Shown: positions 40,974 through 49,233, counted from the stretch's first letter. The stretch: 64,000 nt of DNA from Patescibacteria group bacterium UBA2211 (GCA_002327845.1 DCUP01000003.1:141033-205032), one strand, 5' to 3'. Translations and numbers: made by a program. Notes: generated by a model not told the origin, from the letters alone.

Positions 40974-43073
40974 TTACTCTAAATGAACCTTTTCTTCAAA
41001 AGCCTCTAACCTTCTTTTTAAAAGGGGGTATTTTTGTATTTGAGGAAATATCTCTTCTGCCGCTTCTCTTGCCCTCTTTACGCTATTTAAATCCTTTAGG
41101 GCTGACATAGCAAAGTCGGGCAGTCCCCATTGTCTTACCCCAAAGAAATCTCCAGGGCCCCTTAATTTTAGATCCATTTCTGAGAGTTTGAATCCGCTAT
41201 CATATTTAATCATCGCTTCTAGTCTTTCTCTAGTTTTTTTACTTCTTGAATCGGTAAAAAGTAGGCAATATGATTGTTGATCTCCTCTTCCAACTCGACC
41301 TCTAAATTGATGTAGTTGAGCTAAGCCAAATCTATCGCTACCCTCAATCATCATAATGGTAGCATTAGGAATATCAATTCCCACCTCAATAACAGAGGTA
41401 GAAACAAGAATGTCGTATTTTTTGCTTCTAAAGTCTTTCATTGTTTTATCTTTTTCCTTGCTAGTCATTTTTCCATGAAGCATTGCTAATTTAAATTCAG
41501 GAAAAACATCACGAGAAAGATAATCATATTCTTTTTTTACATTTTTAACTTCTTCCTCTTCTTCCTCTGATTCTATTCTTGGACAAACAACAAAAACCTG
41601 GCCACCTTTTAGAACTTCTTTTTTAATAAATTCGTATTTTTTAGTTCTTTTTTTTTCAGAAACAATTTCGGTGATAATCTTTTTTCTATTTTTGGGCATT
41701 TCATCAATAATTGATAAATCTAAATCTCCCCAAACAGTTAGGGCTAGGGTTCTGGGAATAGGGGTGGCAGTCATAGACAAAAGATGGGGAACTCTGTCTC
41801 GATTTTTTTGAAGAGCTGCTCTTTGCTTTACTCCAAAACGGTGTTGTTCATCAACAATTACCAATCCGAGATTTTTAAATTTTACTTTTTGTTCTTCTTT
41901 TTTCTTTTTATTGCTAACAATTAAAGCCTGGGTTCCGATTAAAATATCAATATCTCCATTCTCAACCTTTTCTAATAGTTTGTTTCTCGATATTTCAATA
42001 GTGTCAGAGTGAAGTTTTTTTGAATAATATTTGTCTTCTTTGCCAGTTAATAATCCAACGTTTAAATTAAAACTTTTAAGCATTTGGAAAAAGGTTTTAA
42101 AATGTTGTTTTACTAGTATTTCGGTTGGAGCCATTAAGACAACTTGTGTTTTAGCTTTAACCGCATTGATTGAGGCTAGGGCTGCAACCGCGGTTTTTCC
42201 TGAGCCAACATCTCCCTGTAACAATCTATTCATGGGATTTGGATTTTCCATGTCTTTTAATATCTCGTCTAGGGTTTTCTTTTGTGCCTTAGTTAATTCA
42301 AAAGGAAGAGAGTCCTTAACTCTTTCTATTAGTTCTTTGTTTGTTGGAATTGCTTGAGATTCTTCTTTTTTAATTTCTAGTTTTTTTCTTAAATTGAAAA
42401 GAGAAATGAAAAATATTTGTTCAAAGGAAAACCTTTCTTCAGCTTTTTTTGCTAGTTCCAAAGAATCGGGAAAATGAATTTGCTCTAAAGCTTTTTTTAA
42501 AGGAAGCAGCTCGTATTTTTTTAATATTTCTTCGGGTAACGTTTCAGGAATTTTATTTTTGATATTCTCAATAATTGGTTTAAGAATATATCTTAAATAT
42601 TTTGAAGAAACGTTTTGTGATTCAATATAGACAGACATTATTCTTCCTAAATGAACAGTTTCTTTTAAAGATATCTTTTCATAAATAGGGGAGGAGATCT
42701 GGATAGTTCTATTTTGAAAAGAAAGCTTTCCCGCCAGAATAACTTCCTCACCAATCTTTAATATTTTTCCTATATATGGTTGATTAAACCATACAGCTTC
42801 TATTGCGCCAGTGTCGTCTTGAACTAAAGCGGTTGTAATAATCATTCTTTTAACCCAAGTTTTGTTTTGTTCGAGGGAAATGATTTTTCCTTGGACGCAA
42901 GCTTTTTCATTTATCTTTATATCTTTTATTTTAGATATTTTAGAGAAATCTTTGTATTCTCGTGGAAAATAGTAAATTAAATCAGCCAAAGTTTTAATAC
43001 CCATAGCTTTAAGTCTTTTGCCGTAAACCGTTCCAACATGAGGAATTTCTTCTATTTTAGTTGAGAAATTCAT
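40974..43073 (-). CDS. recG: ATP-dependent DNA helicase RecG
   Basis: Branch-migration helicase that remodels stalled forks and Holliday junctions. The 699-aa product has the N-terminal wedge domain (helix-hairpin-helix-like VGTVYGKRLKAMGIKTLADL near 13-32, then an OB fold to about 150). The helicase core follows, with motif I GDVGSGKTAVA, motif II DEQHRFG (DEQH box), the SMTATPIPRTLAL motif III and IV-VI including FRGRVGRGDQQSYC. The C-terminal ALKDLNSVKRAREAA region is typical. The ATG is 3 nt after the 3' end of tRNA-Arg(GCG) on the same strand, so tRNA processing would leave an almost leaderless recG message. Confidence 0.96.
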   Translation of the reverse strand: MNFSTKIEEIPHVGTVYGKRLKAMGIKTLADLIYYFPREYKDFSKISKIKDIKINEKACVQGKIISLEQNKTWVKRMIITTALVQDDTGAIEAVWFNQPYIGKILKIGEEVILAGKLSFQNRTIQISSPIYEKISLKETVHLGRIMSVYIESQNVSSKYLRYILKPIIENIKNKIPETLPEEILKKYELLPLKKALEQIHFPDSLELAKKAEERFSFEQIFFISLFNLRKKLEIKKEESQAIPTNKELIERVKDSLPFELTKAQKKTLDEILKDMENPNPMNRLLQGDVGSGKTAVAALASINAVKAKTQVVLMAPTEILVKQHFKTFFQMLKSFNLNVGLLTGKEDKYYSKKLHSDTIEISRNKLLEKVENGDIDILIGTQALIVSNKKKKEEQKVKFKNLGLVIVDEQHRFGVKQRAALQKNRDRVPHLLSMTATPIPRTLALTVWGDLDLSIIDEMPKNRKKIITEIVSEKKRTKKYEFIKKEVLKGGQVFVVCPRIESEEEEEEVKNVKKEYDYLSRDVFPEFKLAMLHGKMTSKEKDKTMKDFRSKKYDILVSTSVIEVGIDIPNATIMMIEGSDRFGLAQLHQFRGRVGRGDQQSYCLLFTDSRSKKTRERLEAMIKYDSGFKLSEMDLKLRGPGDFFGVRQWGLPDFAMSALKDLNSVKRAREAAEEIFPQIQKYPLLKRRLEAFEEKVHLE

Positions 43074-43076
43074 ATG

Positions 43077-43148
43077 TGCCCTCGAGAGGAGTCGAACCTC
43101 TATCGCAAGCTCCGCAAGCTGGTATTCTATCCATTGAACTACGAGGGC
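43077..43148 (-). tRNA. tRNA-Arg(GCG)
   Basis: 72-nt cloverleaf on the minus strand; acceptor GCCCTCG with CGAGGGC. Anticodon loop TTGCGGA gives GCG, with a C28-U42 mismatch in the anticodon stem. Most bacteria have ACG (inosine) here. CCA not encoded. Confidence 0.87.
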
Positions 43149-43209
43149 GTATTTCTATACTATACAAAAAATAGACTAAAAACAAGATATAATAAAAAGA
43201 AAAATATTA

Positions 43210-43617
43210 CTATTTTTGTAATGATTTTTCTCTTAAATAGTTTTGAAATGGAGCAAAAAGTGGATTTGGTAATTCATTCCATTTAAACCAGCCCCATCCT
43301 TCGCATTTTTCTGGTTCCATTATTTTCGGCTCTCCCGATCTGCAATCAGCCCTAACGAAACAGGTGATATAATGTTTATTTTCTTCCCTCATTATATCAT
43401 TGGTGAAAGTATCTTTTTTGATGTTAGCAATAATTAGTCCAGTTTCTTCCATTACTTCTCGCGTAGCGCAGTCTTCAATAGTTTCATTGAATTCTAAATG
43501 TCCACCAGGAAAAGCCCAAAATCCGCTTCCATGAGAACCTTTTCTTTTACCTAAAAGAATTTTATTGTCTCTTTCAATAATAATTGCAACACCTACTTTT
43601 GGTCTTTGTATATCCAT
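43210..43617 (-). CDS. Nudix hydrolase
   Basis: Hydrolase of nucleoside diphosphates linked to another moiety, 135 aa. The Nudix box is complete: GGHLEF, then E(x7)REVMEETG (about 39-61). The rest (VGVAIIIERDNKILLGKRKG, GSGFWAFPGG, ITCFVRAD, EPEKCEGWGWFKWNELP) matches the MutT/NUDT15-like branch of small NTP-cleaning enzymes. A role in removing oxidised dNTPs is plausible but not shown. It follows the TIM-barrel-like gene by 2 nt on the minus strand and has no hairpin after it. Confidence 0.9.
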   Translation of the reverse strand: MDIQRPKVGVAIIIERDNKILLGKRKGSHGSGFWAFPGGHLEFNETIEDCATREVMEETGLIIANIKKDTFTNDIMREENKHYITCFVRADCRSGEPKIMEPEKCEGWGWFKWNELPNPLFAPFQNYLREKSLQK

Positions 43618-43619
43618 AT

Positions 43620-44924
43620 TTATTTTGTTAGTTCTTTAATTATACTATATGTTTGAAATTCGGGAGCAAGACTATCATAGGTGCCATATTTTCCAAAAGA
43701 AAGTTTGTATTCTTTATTATTGGGCCACGTCCCCCCATGAATAGGATAAGCGAATAATATTCCTTTTGTGGCAAAAAAATCATGAGCACTTTTTAAAAAT
43801 TCATTTTGTTTTTCTGTAGAACTTTGACTAAAGGTTCCCATCGGAGAATTGATACTTCCACTCCAATCGATAAAAGCGATAATAGGAATATTTTTTATTG
43901 TATTTTTAATATTATTCCATCTTTCATCATCTAATCCATTTGTTATTTCTTCTGATTTTGGAGAAACTGTGACAAAGTCAATATCAGGGAAAGGATATGG
44001 TAATTCAGAGAAATTGTACCATGTTCCAACAAGGATATATTTTCCTTTTGATAACCCATATTCGTGTATATCATCAATGATTTTTGAAGAGGCTTCATAA
44101 GAGGCTTTTACTGCAGGATGATTTGGATTGCCAGTATATTCTTTCATAAGACTTGCTTGAGCGTACAACATATCAATCCAGATGGCATCGACGCCGATAT
44201 TAATTTGTTTTTCTGCCCAACTTAAAAGTATTTTTTGGTATTCATTGTTTGTTATGTCCGGAAAGTAGGCAGGGGAATTATCAGACCATCCTAAATATTG
44301 GGAAGCTTTATTTTGTAGAGCTTCTTTAGATATATCAAAATTAAACTTTTTTGCATCTAAAGCCATTTCCCATGTTTGGGCTGATTCGTAAGTAATGTCA
44401 TTAAAATCAATTTTATTCAAACGTTGAGCAGCTATTGCTCCAACGATTATCGTGTCTGGTTTAGCAGTTTTTATTTTATTTATTGCTTGCTCATACTGTT
44501 CATAGGTGTATCCTTTTTGGGCACTTAATGACGAGTAATTAGTGGGATATCCAGGCATCACTGAAGTTGAAGATTCTGGAACTGATAGCCATCTAAAAAA
44601 TCCTCTTAAAATTAAATCAGTATTTGTTTCTTTAAATATTTTTAGCACGTCATCTGTAGTCCTACCAAAATAAACTCCGTCAGTTATTCTTTCGTAAAGA
44701 GAAGCAACTTTTACTCGAGACAATTTTTCTTTAGCTATTTTTTCAAGCTCGGAAGGGGTCTGATTGTTTGAAGATTTTTGTTCTGTTTCAGTCGTTTGGC
44801 TATTAAAAAAATCCTTATCAGTAGAATTAGGATTTTGATTAGAAAATTTATTTAATCTTTGCATTGCACAGATTATCATTAATAATGTGATTAAGATTGT
44901 GAACGCTATTAAGATTTTTTTCAT
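43620..44924 (-). CDS. Membrane-anchored protein with predicted TIM-barrel (glycosidase-like) domain
   Basis: No family recognised with certainty. The 434-aa product (ATG 44924; the upstream in-frame extension runs into tRNA-Ser) has an N-terminal hydrophobic anchor (about 4-20) and a Ser/Thr/Gln/Asn-rich linker (about 25-65). A large domain follows with alternating strands and helices: DTIIVGAIAAQRL, IGVDAIWIDMLYAQASL, YILVGTWYNFSELPYP, IDFVTVSPKS, IIAFIDWSGS and ILFAYPIHGGTW. The Asp in WIDMLYAQ, at a strand end, looks like a catalytic acid of a clan-A-like glycoside hydrolase (inference). It may act on surface polysaccharide. It begins 18 nt after tRNA-Ser(TGA) and is followed by the Nudix gene. 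Confidence 0.6.
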   Translation of the reverse strand: MKKILIAFTILITLLMIICAMQRLNKFSNQNPNSTDKDFFNSQTTETEQKSSNNQTPSELEKIAKEKLSRVKVASLYERITDGVYFGRTTDDVLKIFKETNTDLILRGFFRWLSVPESSTSVMPGYPTNYSSLSAQKGYTYEQYEQAINKIKTAKPDTIIVGAIAAQRLNKIDFNDITYESAQTWEMALDAKKFNFDISKEALQNKASQYLGWSDNSPAYFPDITNNEYQKILLSWAEKQINIGVDAIWIDMLYAQASLMKEYTGNPNHPAVKASYEASSKIIDDIHEYGLSKGKYILVGTWYNFSELPYPFPDIDFVTVSPKSEEITNGLDDERWNNIKNTIKNIPIIAFIDWSGSINSPMGTFSQSSTEKQNEFLKSAHDFFATKGILFAYPIHGGTWPNNKEYKLSFGKYGTYDSLAPEFQTYSIIKELTK

Positions 44925-44945
44925 ATCTATATACTTATAAACTGG

Positions 44946-45030
44946 AGGAGGGAGAGGGATTCGAACCCTCGGTAGGTTTCCCCACAATAGTTTTCAAGAC
45001 TATCCCATTCAACCGCTCTGGCATCCCTCC
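44946..45030 (-). tRNA. tRNA-Ser(TGA)
   Basis: 85-nt class II tRNA on the minus strand; acceptor GGAGGGA with TCCCTCC, discriminator T. Anticodon loop CTTGAAA gives TGA. CCA encoded (44943-44945). Confidence 0.94.
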
Positions 45031-45074
45031 GTGATAGGGAAATAATATATAAAAAGGAGGCAATTGTCAATTAA

Positions 45075-45674
45075 TTATCCTCGGTGAAAACCTAGGTCGG
45101 CGGGATTACTTCCCCCAGAAATATGCTCCATTTTTCCTCCATTTTTTTCAAAAGTATATCTTAATTTTTTAACCTCATTGCTAAGAGAAATAGTTTCTTC
45201 GGACAACTCTTTTTTGATATATCCTTTTGACCAATAATCAAGTATTAGCTTGCTATCTCCAAAGATTTTTTTAATATCTTCTTTTATGGCAACTTCTAAT
45301 GCGTATTTGCAAGCCAATAATTCTCCGAAATTATTAGTAACATCATCAACAATCAAATGAAATCCTTTTTCATTTATATCTTTCTTTTTTAATATTTTAT
45401 TTAAAAGACTATTTCCTGTTTCATCGGTAACGCTAATTTCAACTCCTTTGCCAGCACCAGTTCCGGCATCAAAATATATACCTTTTTCAGAAGCAGTATT
45501 TTTTAAATTGTAATCAGCTCCTGCTTCAAGCCATCTTTCAGCCTGATCTTTAGATTCAAATCCTTTATATTTAGTGTTGATCATGCCTGAAACAATCTTC
45601 TGGCATTCGGGCCAATTGTCAGTAATTCCTGTTTTTCCGTTTATTGAATAGGCGTAGTATTTTTTCTTACTCAT
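45075..45674 (-). CDS. Ribonuclease H with viroplasmin-like N-terminal domain
   Basis: Cleaves RNA in RNA-DNA hybrids; 199 aa. The N-terminal domain (about 1-48; KKYYAYSINGKTGITDNWPE, YKGFESKDQAERWLEAG) is the hybrid-binding viroplasmin/RHBD domain of eukaryotic-type RNase H1. The catalytic domain (about 60-199) shows the four acidic residues: Asp in GIYFDAGTG, Glu in NNFGELLACKYALE, Asp in FGDSKLILDYW and the late Asp in GSNPADLGFHRG. It starts 1 nt after the DedA stop codon (ATG 45674), so the two are cotranscribed although unrelated in function. Confidence 0.88.
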   Translation of the reverse strand: MSKKKYYAYSINGKTGITDNWPECQKIVSGMINTKYKGFESKDQAERWLEAGADYNLKNTASEKGIYFDAGTGAGKGVEISVTDETGNSLLNKILKKKDINEKGFHLIVDDVTNNFGELLACKYALEVAIKEDIKKIFGDSKLILDYWSKGYIKKELSEETISLSNEVKKLRYTFEKNGGKMEHISGGSNPADLGFHRG

Positions 45675-45675
45675 A

Positions 45676-46287
45676 TTATTTTGATTTTTTGTTTTTAATA
45701 AATTCAAAGATGATAGGGATGAAAGATAAAAGAATGATAAAAATAATGATAATTGAAAAGTTTTCTTTAATTTGAGGAATATTACCTAAGAAATATCCTG
45801 ACAGGGTAAATATTAGGACCCATACTAACCCTCCAGCTACATTGTACGTTATGAATTTTTTATAGTCCATTTTTCCTAATCCAGCAACGAAAGGAGCAAA
45901 GGTTCTTATAATGGGAATAAAACGAGCAATGAAAATAGTTATACCTCCATATTTTTTATAGAATTCTTGAGTTCTAATTAAATATTCTTGATTAACTTTA
46001 GTAGATAATTTATTTCCAAGAAATTTTCCTATAAAATAATTTGTTGTGTCTCCCAAGAAAGCAGCAATCCAGAGAATGATAATTAAAGTATAAATATTTA
46101 ATGAACTGATTGCGGAAATAGCTCCAGCAGCGAAGAGGAGGGAATCGCCAGGAAGAAAAGGGACAAAGACTAATCCAGTTTCGATAAAGATAACTGCAAA
46201 TAATAAAAAATAAGATAGTATTCCGTAAATATTAACAATTTCGGTTAAATAAATGTCTATATGAAGAATAATATTGATTATGTCCAT
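45676..46287 (-). CDS. DedA-family (VTT domain) membrane protein
   Basis: Polytopic membrane protein of 203 aa with about five hydrophobic segments. Family motifs: FIETGLVFVPFLPGDSLLF (about 35-53), GDTTNYFIGKFLG (about 79-91), and RFIPIIRTFAPFVAGLGKM (about 122-140) with the conserved Arg residues. DedA proteins include undecaprenyl-phosphate and phospholipid flippases and affect envelope stability. A link to polysaccharide or cell-wall lipid carriers is plausible here. It lies between a small membrane protein gene and the RNase H gene on the minus strand. Confidence 0.9.
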   Translation of the reverse strand: MDIINIILHIDIYLTEIVNIYGILSYFLLFAVIFIETGLVFVPFLPGDSLLFAAGAISAISSLNIYTLIIILWIAAFLGDTTNYFIGKFLGNKLSTKVNQEYLIRTQEFYKKYGGITIFIARFIPIIRTFAPFVAGLGKMDYKKFITYNVAGGLVWVLIFTLSGYFLGNIPQIKENFSIIIIFIILLSFIPIIFEFIKNKKSK

Positions 46288-46294
46288 AATATGT

Positions 46295-46663
46295 TTAATG
46301 TGGGTTGTTAATTTTTGTAGGATAGGAGAATATCATAAAATAAGACGAGTACATCTTACTAGATGATACATATCTTTCTTCGTTTTTAATGAAGATATGA
46401 GCAGAGCCCATTTGTTCAACGTGAGCAAAACCTTGTTTTTCCATTGCTTCAATAAAAGAATTTGTATTGGAAGTTAAGTACGTTTCATTATTTATTTTCG
46501 TGGATTCAGAAGTTAAGATTACTCTTGGGAGAGCAAGCGCGATATTGATATGATCATCGTCTTGCTTAAGCGCCCTGCCGAAAACGATAAGATATGTAAA
46601 AGCAATAATAATTATGACTCCGAAGATCACTATAAGGATTGATTTTTGTATGGAGTAGTTCAT
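46295..46663 (-). CDS. Small single-helix membrane protein, unknown function
   Basis: Not recognised. The 122-aa product begins at ATG 46663; the longer in-frame reading to 46795 runs through tRNA-Ser(GCU) and is rejected. One transmembrane helix (about 8-28) with the N-terminus inside is followed by a soluble outer domain of about 90 residues with alternating beta-like and polar stretches (INIALALPRVILT, GFAHVEQMGSAHIFIKNEERY). No cysteines or repeats. It is 7 nt upstream of the dedA start and reads in the same direction, so it is probably an operon partner. Confidence 0.6.
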   Translation of the reverse strand: MNYSIQKSILIVIFGVIIIIAFTYLIVFGRALKQDDDHINIALALPRVILTSESTKINNETYLTSNTNSFIEAMEKQGFAHVEQMGSAHIFIKNEERYVSSSKMYSSYFMIFSYPTKINNPH

Positions 46664-46702
46664 TAGATTTGATTGATGAATCAGTCCCGAACTTAATAAT
46701 TG

Positions 46703-46790
46703 GCGGAGAGGGAGGGATTCGAACCCTCGAACCGTTTTCACAGTTAACACCTTAGCAGGGTGCCCCATTCGACCACTCTGGCACCTCTCC
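46703..46790 (-). tRNA. tRNA-Ser(GCT)
   Basis: 88-nt class II tRNA on the minus strand; acceptor GGAGAGG with CCTCTCC. Anticodon loop CTGCTAA gives GCT. CCA encoded (46700-46702). Confidence 0.94.
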
Positions 46791-46826
46791 AACATGTTGT
46801 CATAATATACAAAATAGTAGTATTGG

Positions 46827-47519
46827 TCAACCCAATTCTATCTCTCGCGCAACACTCAAACCCCAGACCTCTTTAGCCCCATTTTCTTTTAAAATTTTAG
46901 CGCATTCATTCATTGTTGTACCCGTGGTATAAACATCATCTAGTAGAAGAATGGTTTTGTTCTCAACTTCTTTTTTATCAGTAATTGCGAAACAATTTTT
47001 AATATTTTCAATTCTTTCCTTTCTATTTAATTCCATTTGTGGTTTTGTTCCTTTTGTTTTGATAAGACTTGTTGATATTTTGATGCCAGTTAATTCAGAA
47101 ATAAGTTTTGCTATTTCTTCAGATTGATTAAAACCTCTTTTTTTCTTTTTTTTAATATACATAGGAACAGGAATAAGAATAAAGTCATTGTTAATTTGGC
47201 AATCGATAGTTTTTAGGTGACTTAAAACAAGAAAGGATAGGGGAATACTTAAGTCTTCTATATATCCATATTTTAATTTATAAATAGCATCTTTAACGAT
47301 TTTATTATTAAAAGACGTGGCCGATAGTATTTTGTCAAGGTATTTATTTTTACATTGTTCGCATTTATTTCTTTTTTCCATTTTTTCACACAAACAATAT
47401 TTAAAAGGATTAATTGGAACTAAAGAAAGACAATCTTCACAAAGATATTGTCCTTCTCTTCCACAACTAATACATTTTTTAGGGAAAATTATATCCCAGA
47501 TTGTCTTTAAGTATTCCAT
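46827..47519 (-). CDS. ComF-family phosphoribosyltransferase-like protein
   Basis: ComF-like protein of 230 aa. An N-terminal zinc-finger region has four to six Cys: KKCISCGREG, LCEDCL, CLCEK, KCEQCKNKY (about 15-60). The C-terminal type I phosphoribosyltransferase domain has the PRPP-binding motif ILLLDDVYTTGTTMNECA (about 188-205). A preceding IPVPMYIKKKKKRGFNQSEEI segment is typical of ComFC. ComF proteins are needed for DNA uptake after transport across the membrane. Adjacent to and divergent from the type IV pilus operon, which in many bacteria takes up DNA, so a competence role is plausible. ATG 47519 is preferred because the ATG at 47555 lies in promoter sequence. Confidence 0.88.
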   Translation of the reverse strand: MEYLKTIWDIIFPKKCISCGREGQYLCEDCLSLVPINPFKYCLCEKMEKRNKCEQCKNKYLDKILSATSFNNKIVKDAIYKLKYGYIEDLSIPLSFLVLSHLKTIDCQINNDFILIPVPMYIKKKKKRGFNQSEEIAKLISELTGIKISTSLIKTKGTKPQMELNRKERIENIKNCFAITDKKEVENKTILLLDDVYTTGTTMNECAKILKENGAKEVWGLSVAREIELG

Positions 47520-47555
47520 TGTTTTTTCAAAAGTGTTATTATATGAGTATAACAT

Positions 47556-47583
47556 TTGTCAATTAATTTAAAAATGCTATAAT
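47556..47583 (+). promoter_or_regulatory. Promoter of the type IV pilus operon (leaderless or near-leaderless)
   Basis: TTGTCA (47556-47561), 16-bp spacer, consensus TATAAT (47578-47583). The ATG of pilM at 47593 lies 9 nt downstream. A TTGACA on the minus strand (47557-47562) overlaps the -35 and may belong to comF, but its -10 spacing is poor. Confidence 0.6.
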
Positions 47584-47592
47584 ATTTTTAAT

Positions 47593-48666
47593 ATGTGTTT
47601 TGCAAAAAAGAAAAAGCAGAATAGTCTAGGTATTGATATCGGAACAAAAGTTATTCGAGCAGTTGAAATATCAGAAAATAAAGGAAAGATAGTCCTAGAA
47701 AATTATGGGGAGGTCAATTTAGATGTTGCCTGTAGGCAATTTTTCAGATCTTTTGATAGGAAGAATTTAAATCCAGCGGTCAATAATATTGCAACGGCTA
47801 TAGCTGGAATAATAGAGGAAACCGGAATAAAAACTAAGAAAGTTGTTTTTTCCTTACCGGATTTTGCAACATTTTTTACAACATTTGAATTACCGCCAAT
47901 GTCCAAGAAAGAAATAGCTGGTGCTATTGGTTTTGAGGCAAGAAAATATATCCCTTTGCCATTATCAGAATTAGTCTTGGATTGGCAATTAATGAATAAA
48001 GAATCTTTGAAGCAAAGTAATAAGGTTTTAGTCATGGCTGTTCCTAAAATTATTGTTGAGCAATATAAAAGTATTGCTGAAAACGCTGGATTAGAGCTGG
48101 TTGCTCTTGAAGCCGAAGCAATGGCTTTAAAGAGGGCAGTAATTAAAGAGAATGATTCACCGACATGTTTATTAGAAATGGGGTTTCAAAGTACTAACAT
48201 CAATATAGTTGATGAGGGATTTATGAAGATGAGTTCTAGTTTTGATGTGGCTGGTAAGGATTTAACTTTTAGTCTTTCTGAAACTTTAAATATTCCAGCT
48301 GGAGAAGCGGAAGTAATGAAAAAGAAAGAAGGATTGACTGATTCTGGAGATACAAAAATTTCGCATGTTCTAATGCCCATTTTATCAATTATATCCGAAA
48401 AAACTAATACATTAATTAAGGAATTTGAAGCAAGAGAAGGGAAAACAGTTGGAAAGATTATTTTAGCCGGAGGAACCTCGATGTTACCAGGAGTAAAAGA
48501 TTATTTTGAAAAAACTTTAAAACAAAATAAATCTCAGAATTTAATTATTGAAATTGCCGAACCGTTTAAAAATATTATTTATCCGTCAATTCTAGACAAA
48601 AAAATTAAAGAAATTAATTCAAATTATGCTATTGCACTAGGGGAAGCCTTGAGAAAATTTGAATAA
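47593..48666 (+). CDS. pilM: Type IV pilus assembly protein PilM
   Basis: Actin-like cytoplasmic ATPase-fold protein of the pilus inner-membrane platform, which binds the N-terminal tail of PilN. The 357-aa product has the phosphate-1 motif LGIDIGTKVIRAVEI (about 12-26), the central PMSKKEIAGAIGFEARKYIP (about 101-120), LLEMGFQSTNINIV (about 194-207) and the adenosine-loop LAGGTSMLPGVKDYF near 296-310. Residues match PilM/FtsA-like proteins of T4P systems. First gene of a compact operon running to the pilX-like gene at 57665, with its own promoter upstream. Confidence 0.92.
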   Translation: MCFAKKKKQNSLGIDIGTKVIRAVEISENKGKIVLENYGEVNLDVACRQFFRSFDRKNLNPAVNNIATAIAGIIEETGIKTKKVVFSLPDFATFFTTFELPPMSKKEIAGAIGFEARKYIPLPLSELVLDWQLMNKESLKQSNKVLVMAVPKIIVEQYKSIAENAGLELVALEAEAMALKRAVIKENDSPTCLLEMGFQSTNINIVDEGFMKMSSSFDVAGKDLTFSLSETLNIPAGEAEVMKKKEGLTDSGDTKISHVLMPILSIISEKTNTLIKEFEAREGKTVGKIILAGGTSMLPGVKDYFEKTLKQNKSQNLIIEIAEPFKNIIYPSILDKKIKEINSNYAIALGEALRKFE

Positions 48667-48701
48667 GCAAGTATAATATAAATAAGAATTAAAAAATAAT
48701 T

Positions 48702-49232
48702 ATGGCAATTGAAATAACGCCAGAAAAAAAAGAATCAGAATTAAAACAAAATCTTATTTTGGTTTTTTCAATAATCGTTCTTTTAGCGTCCTTAAGTGTT
48801 TATTTTTATTTTAACAATATTATTCTTGTTCAAAAAAAAGCTGAACTAGTAAATTCTAACAATGAATACAATGCCCTTATCGGAAGAAGCGATATTAGAA
48901 TCAAAGAAGATCAATTAAAATTGGCTGGTAAGTATATTGAAGATTTTAAAGTTCTTTTTGAAAGTAATCCTAAAATTTTAGGTTTTTTTACTTCTTTTCA
49001 GGAATGGACTCAACCAGAAGTAGTTTTTTCAGGGTTTCTTTTTGATGTTCCTTCTAGGGAAATTACTATGTCTGGATCAACAAATGGTTTTAGAAATGTT
49101 ATACAACAAATAGCTATTTTAAGAATAGAACCAACTATTGAAAGTTATCAAGTTTCAGATGTTAATTTAGCAGAAAATGGTTTAGTTAATTTTAATTTAA
49201 AATTAGTTATAAAGCCTGAAGTTTTAAAATAA
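48702..49232 (+). CDS. pilN: PilN-like pilus assembly protein
   Basis: Bitopic inner-membrane protein of 176 aa placed where PilN is expected. A cytoplasmic N-tail (1-17) is followed by a transmembrane helix (about 18-38), a short coiled coil (QKKAELVNSNNEYNALIG) and a ferredoxin-like C-terminal domain (about 85-176). The usual N-terminal INLLP motif that docks into PilM is replaced by MAIEITPEKK, so docking may differ. Identification rests on layout and position after pilM more than on sequence. 1 nt separates it from the PilO-like gene. Confidence 0.7.
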   Translation: MAIEITPEKKESELKQNLILVFSIIVLLASLSVYFYFNNIILVQKKAELVNSNNEYNALIGRSDIRIKEDQLKLAGKYIEDFKVLFESNPKILGFFTSFQEWTQPEVVFSGFLFDVPSREITMSGSTNGFRNVIQQIAILRIEPTIESYQVSDVNLAENGLVNFNLKLVIKPEVLK

Positions 49233-49233
49233 T

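Noticed and set aside
44925..44987. N-terminal extension of the TIM-barrel-like protein
   Set aside because: It is translated from the end of tRNA-Ser(TGA); the anchor begins at ATG 44924.
46664..46795. N-terminal extension of the small membrane protein
   Set aside because: It runs through tRNA-Ser(GCT); ATG 46663 is directly before the transmembrane helix.
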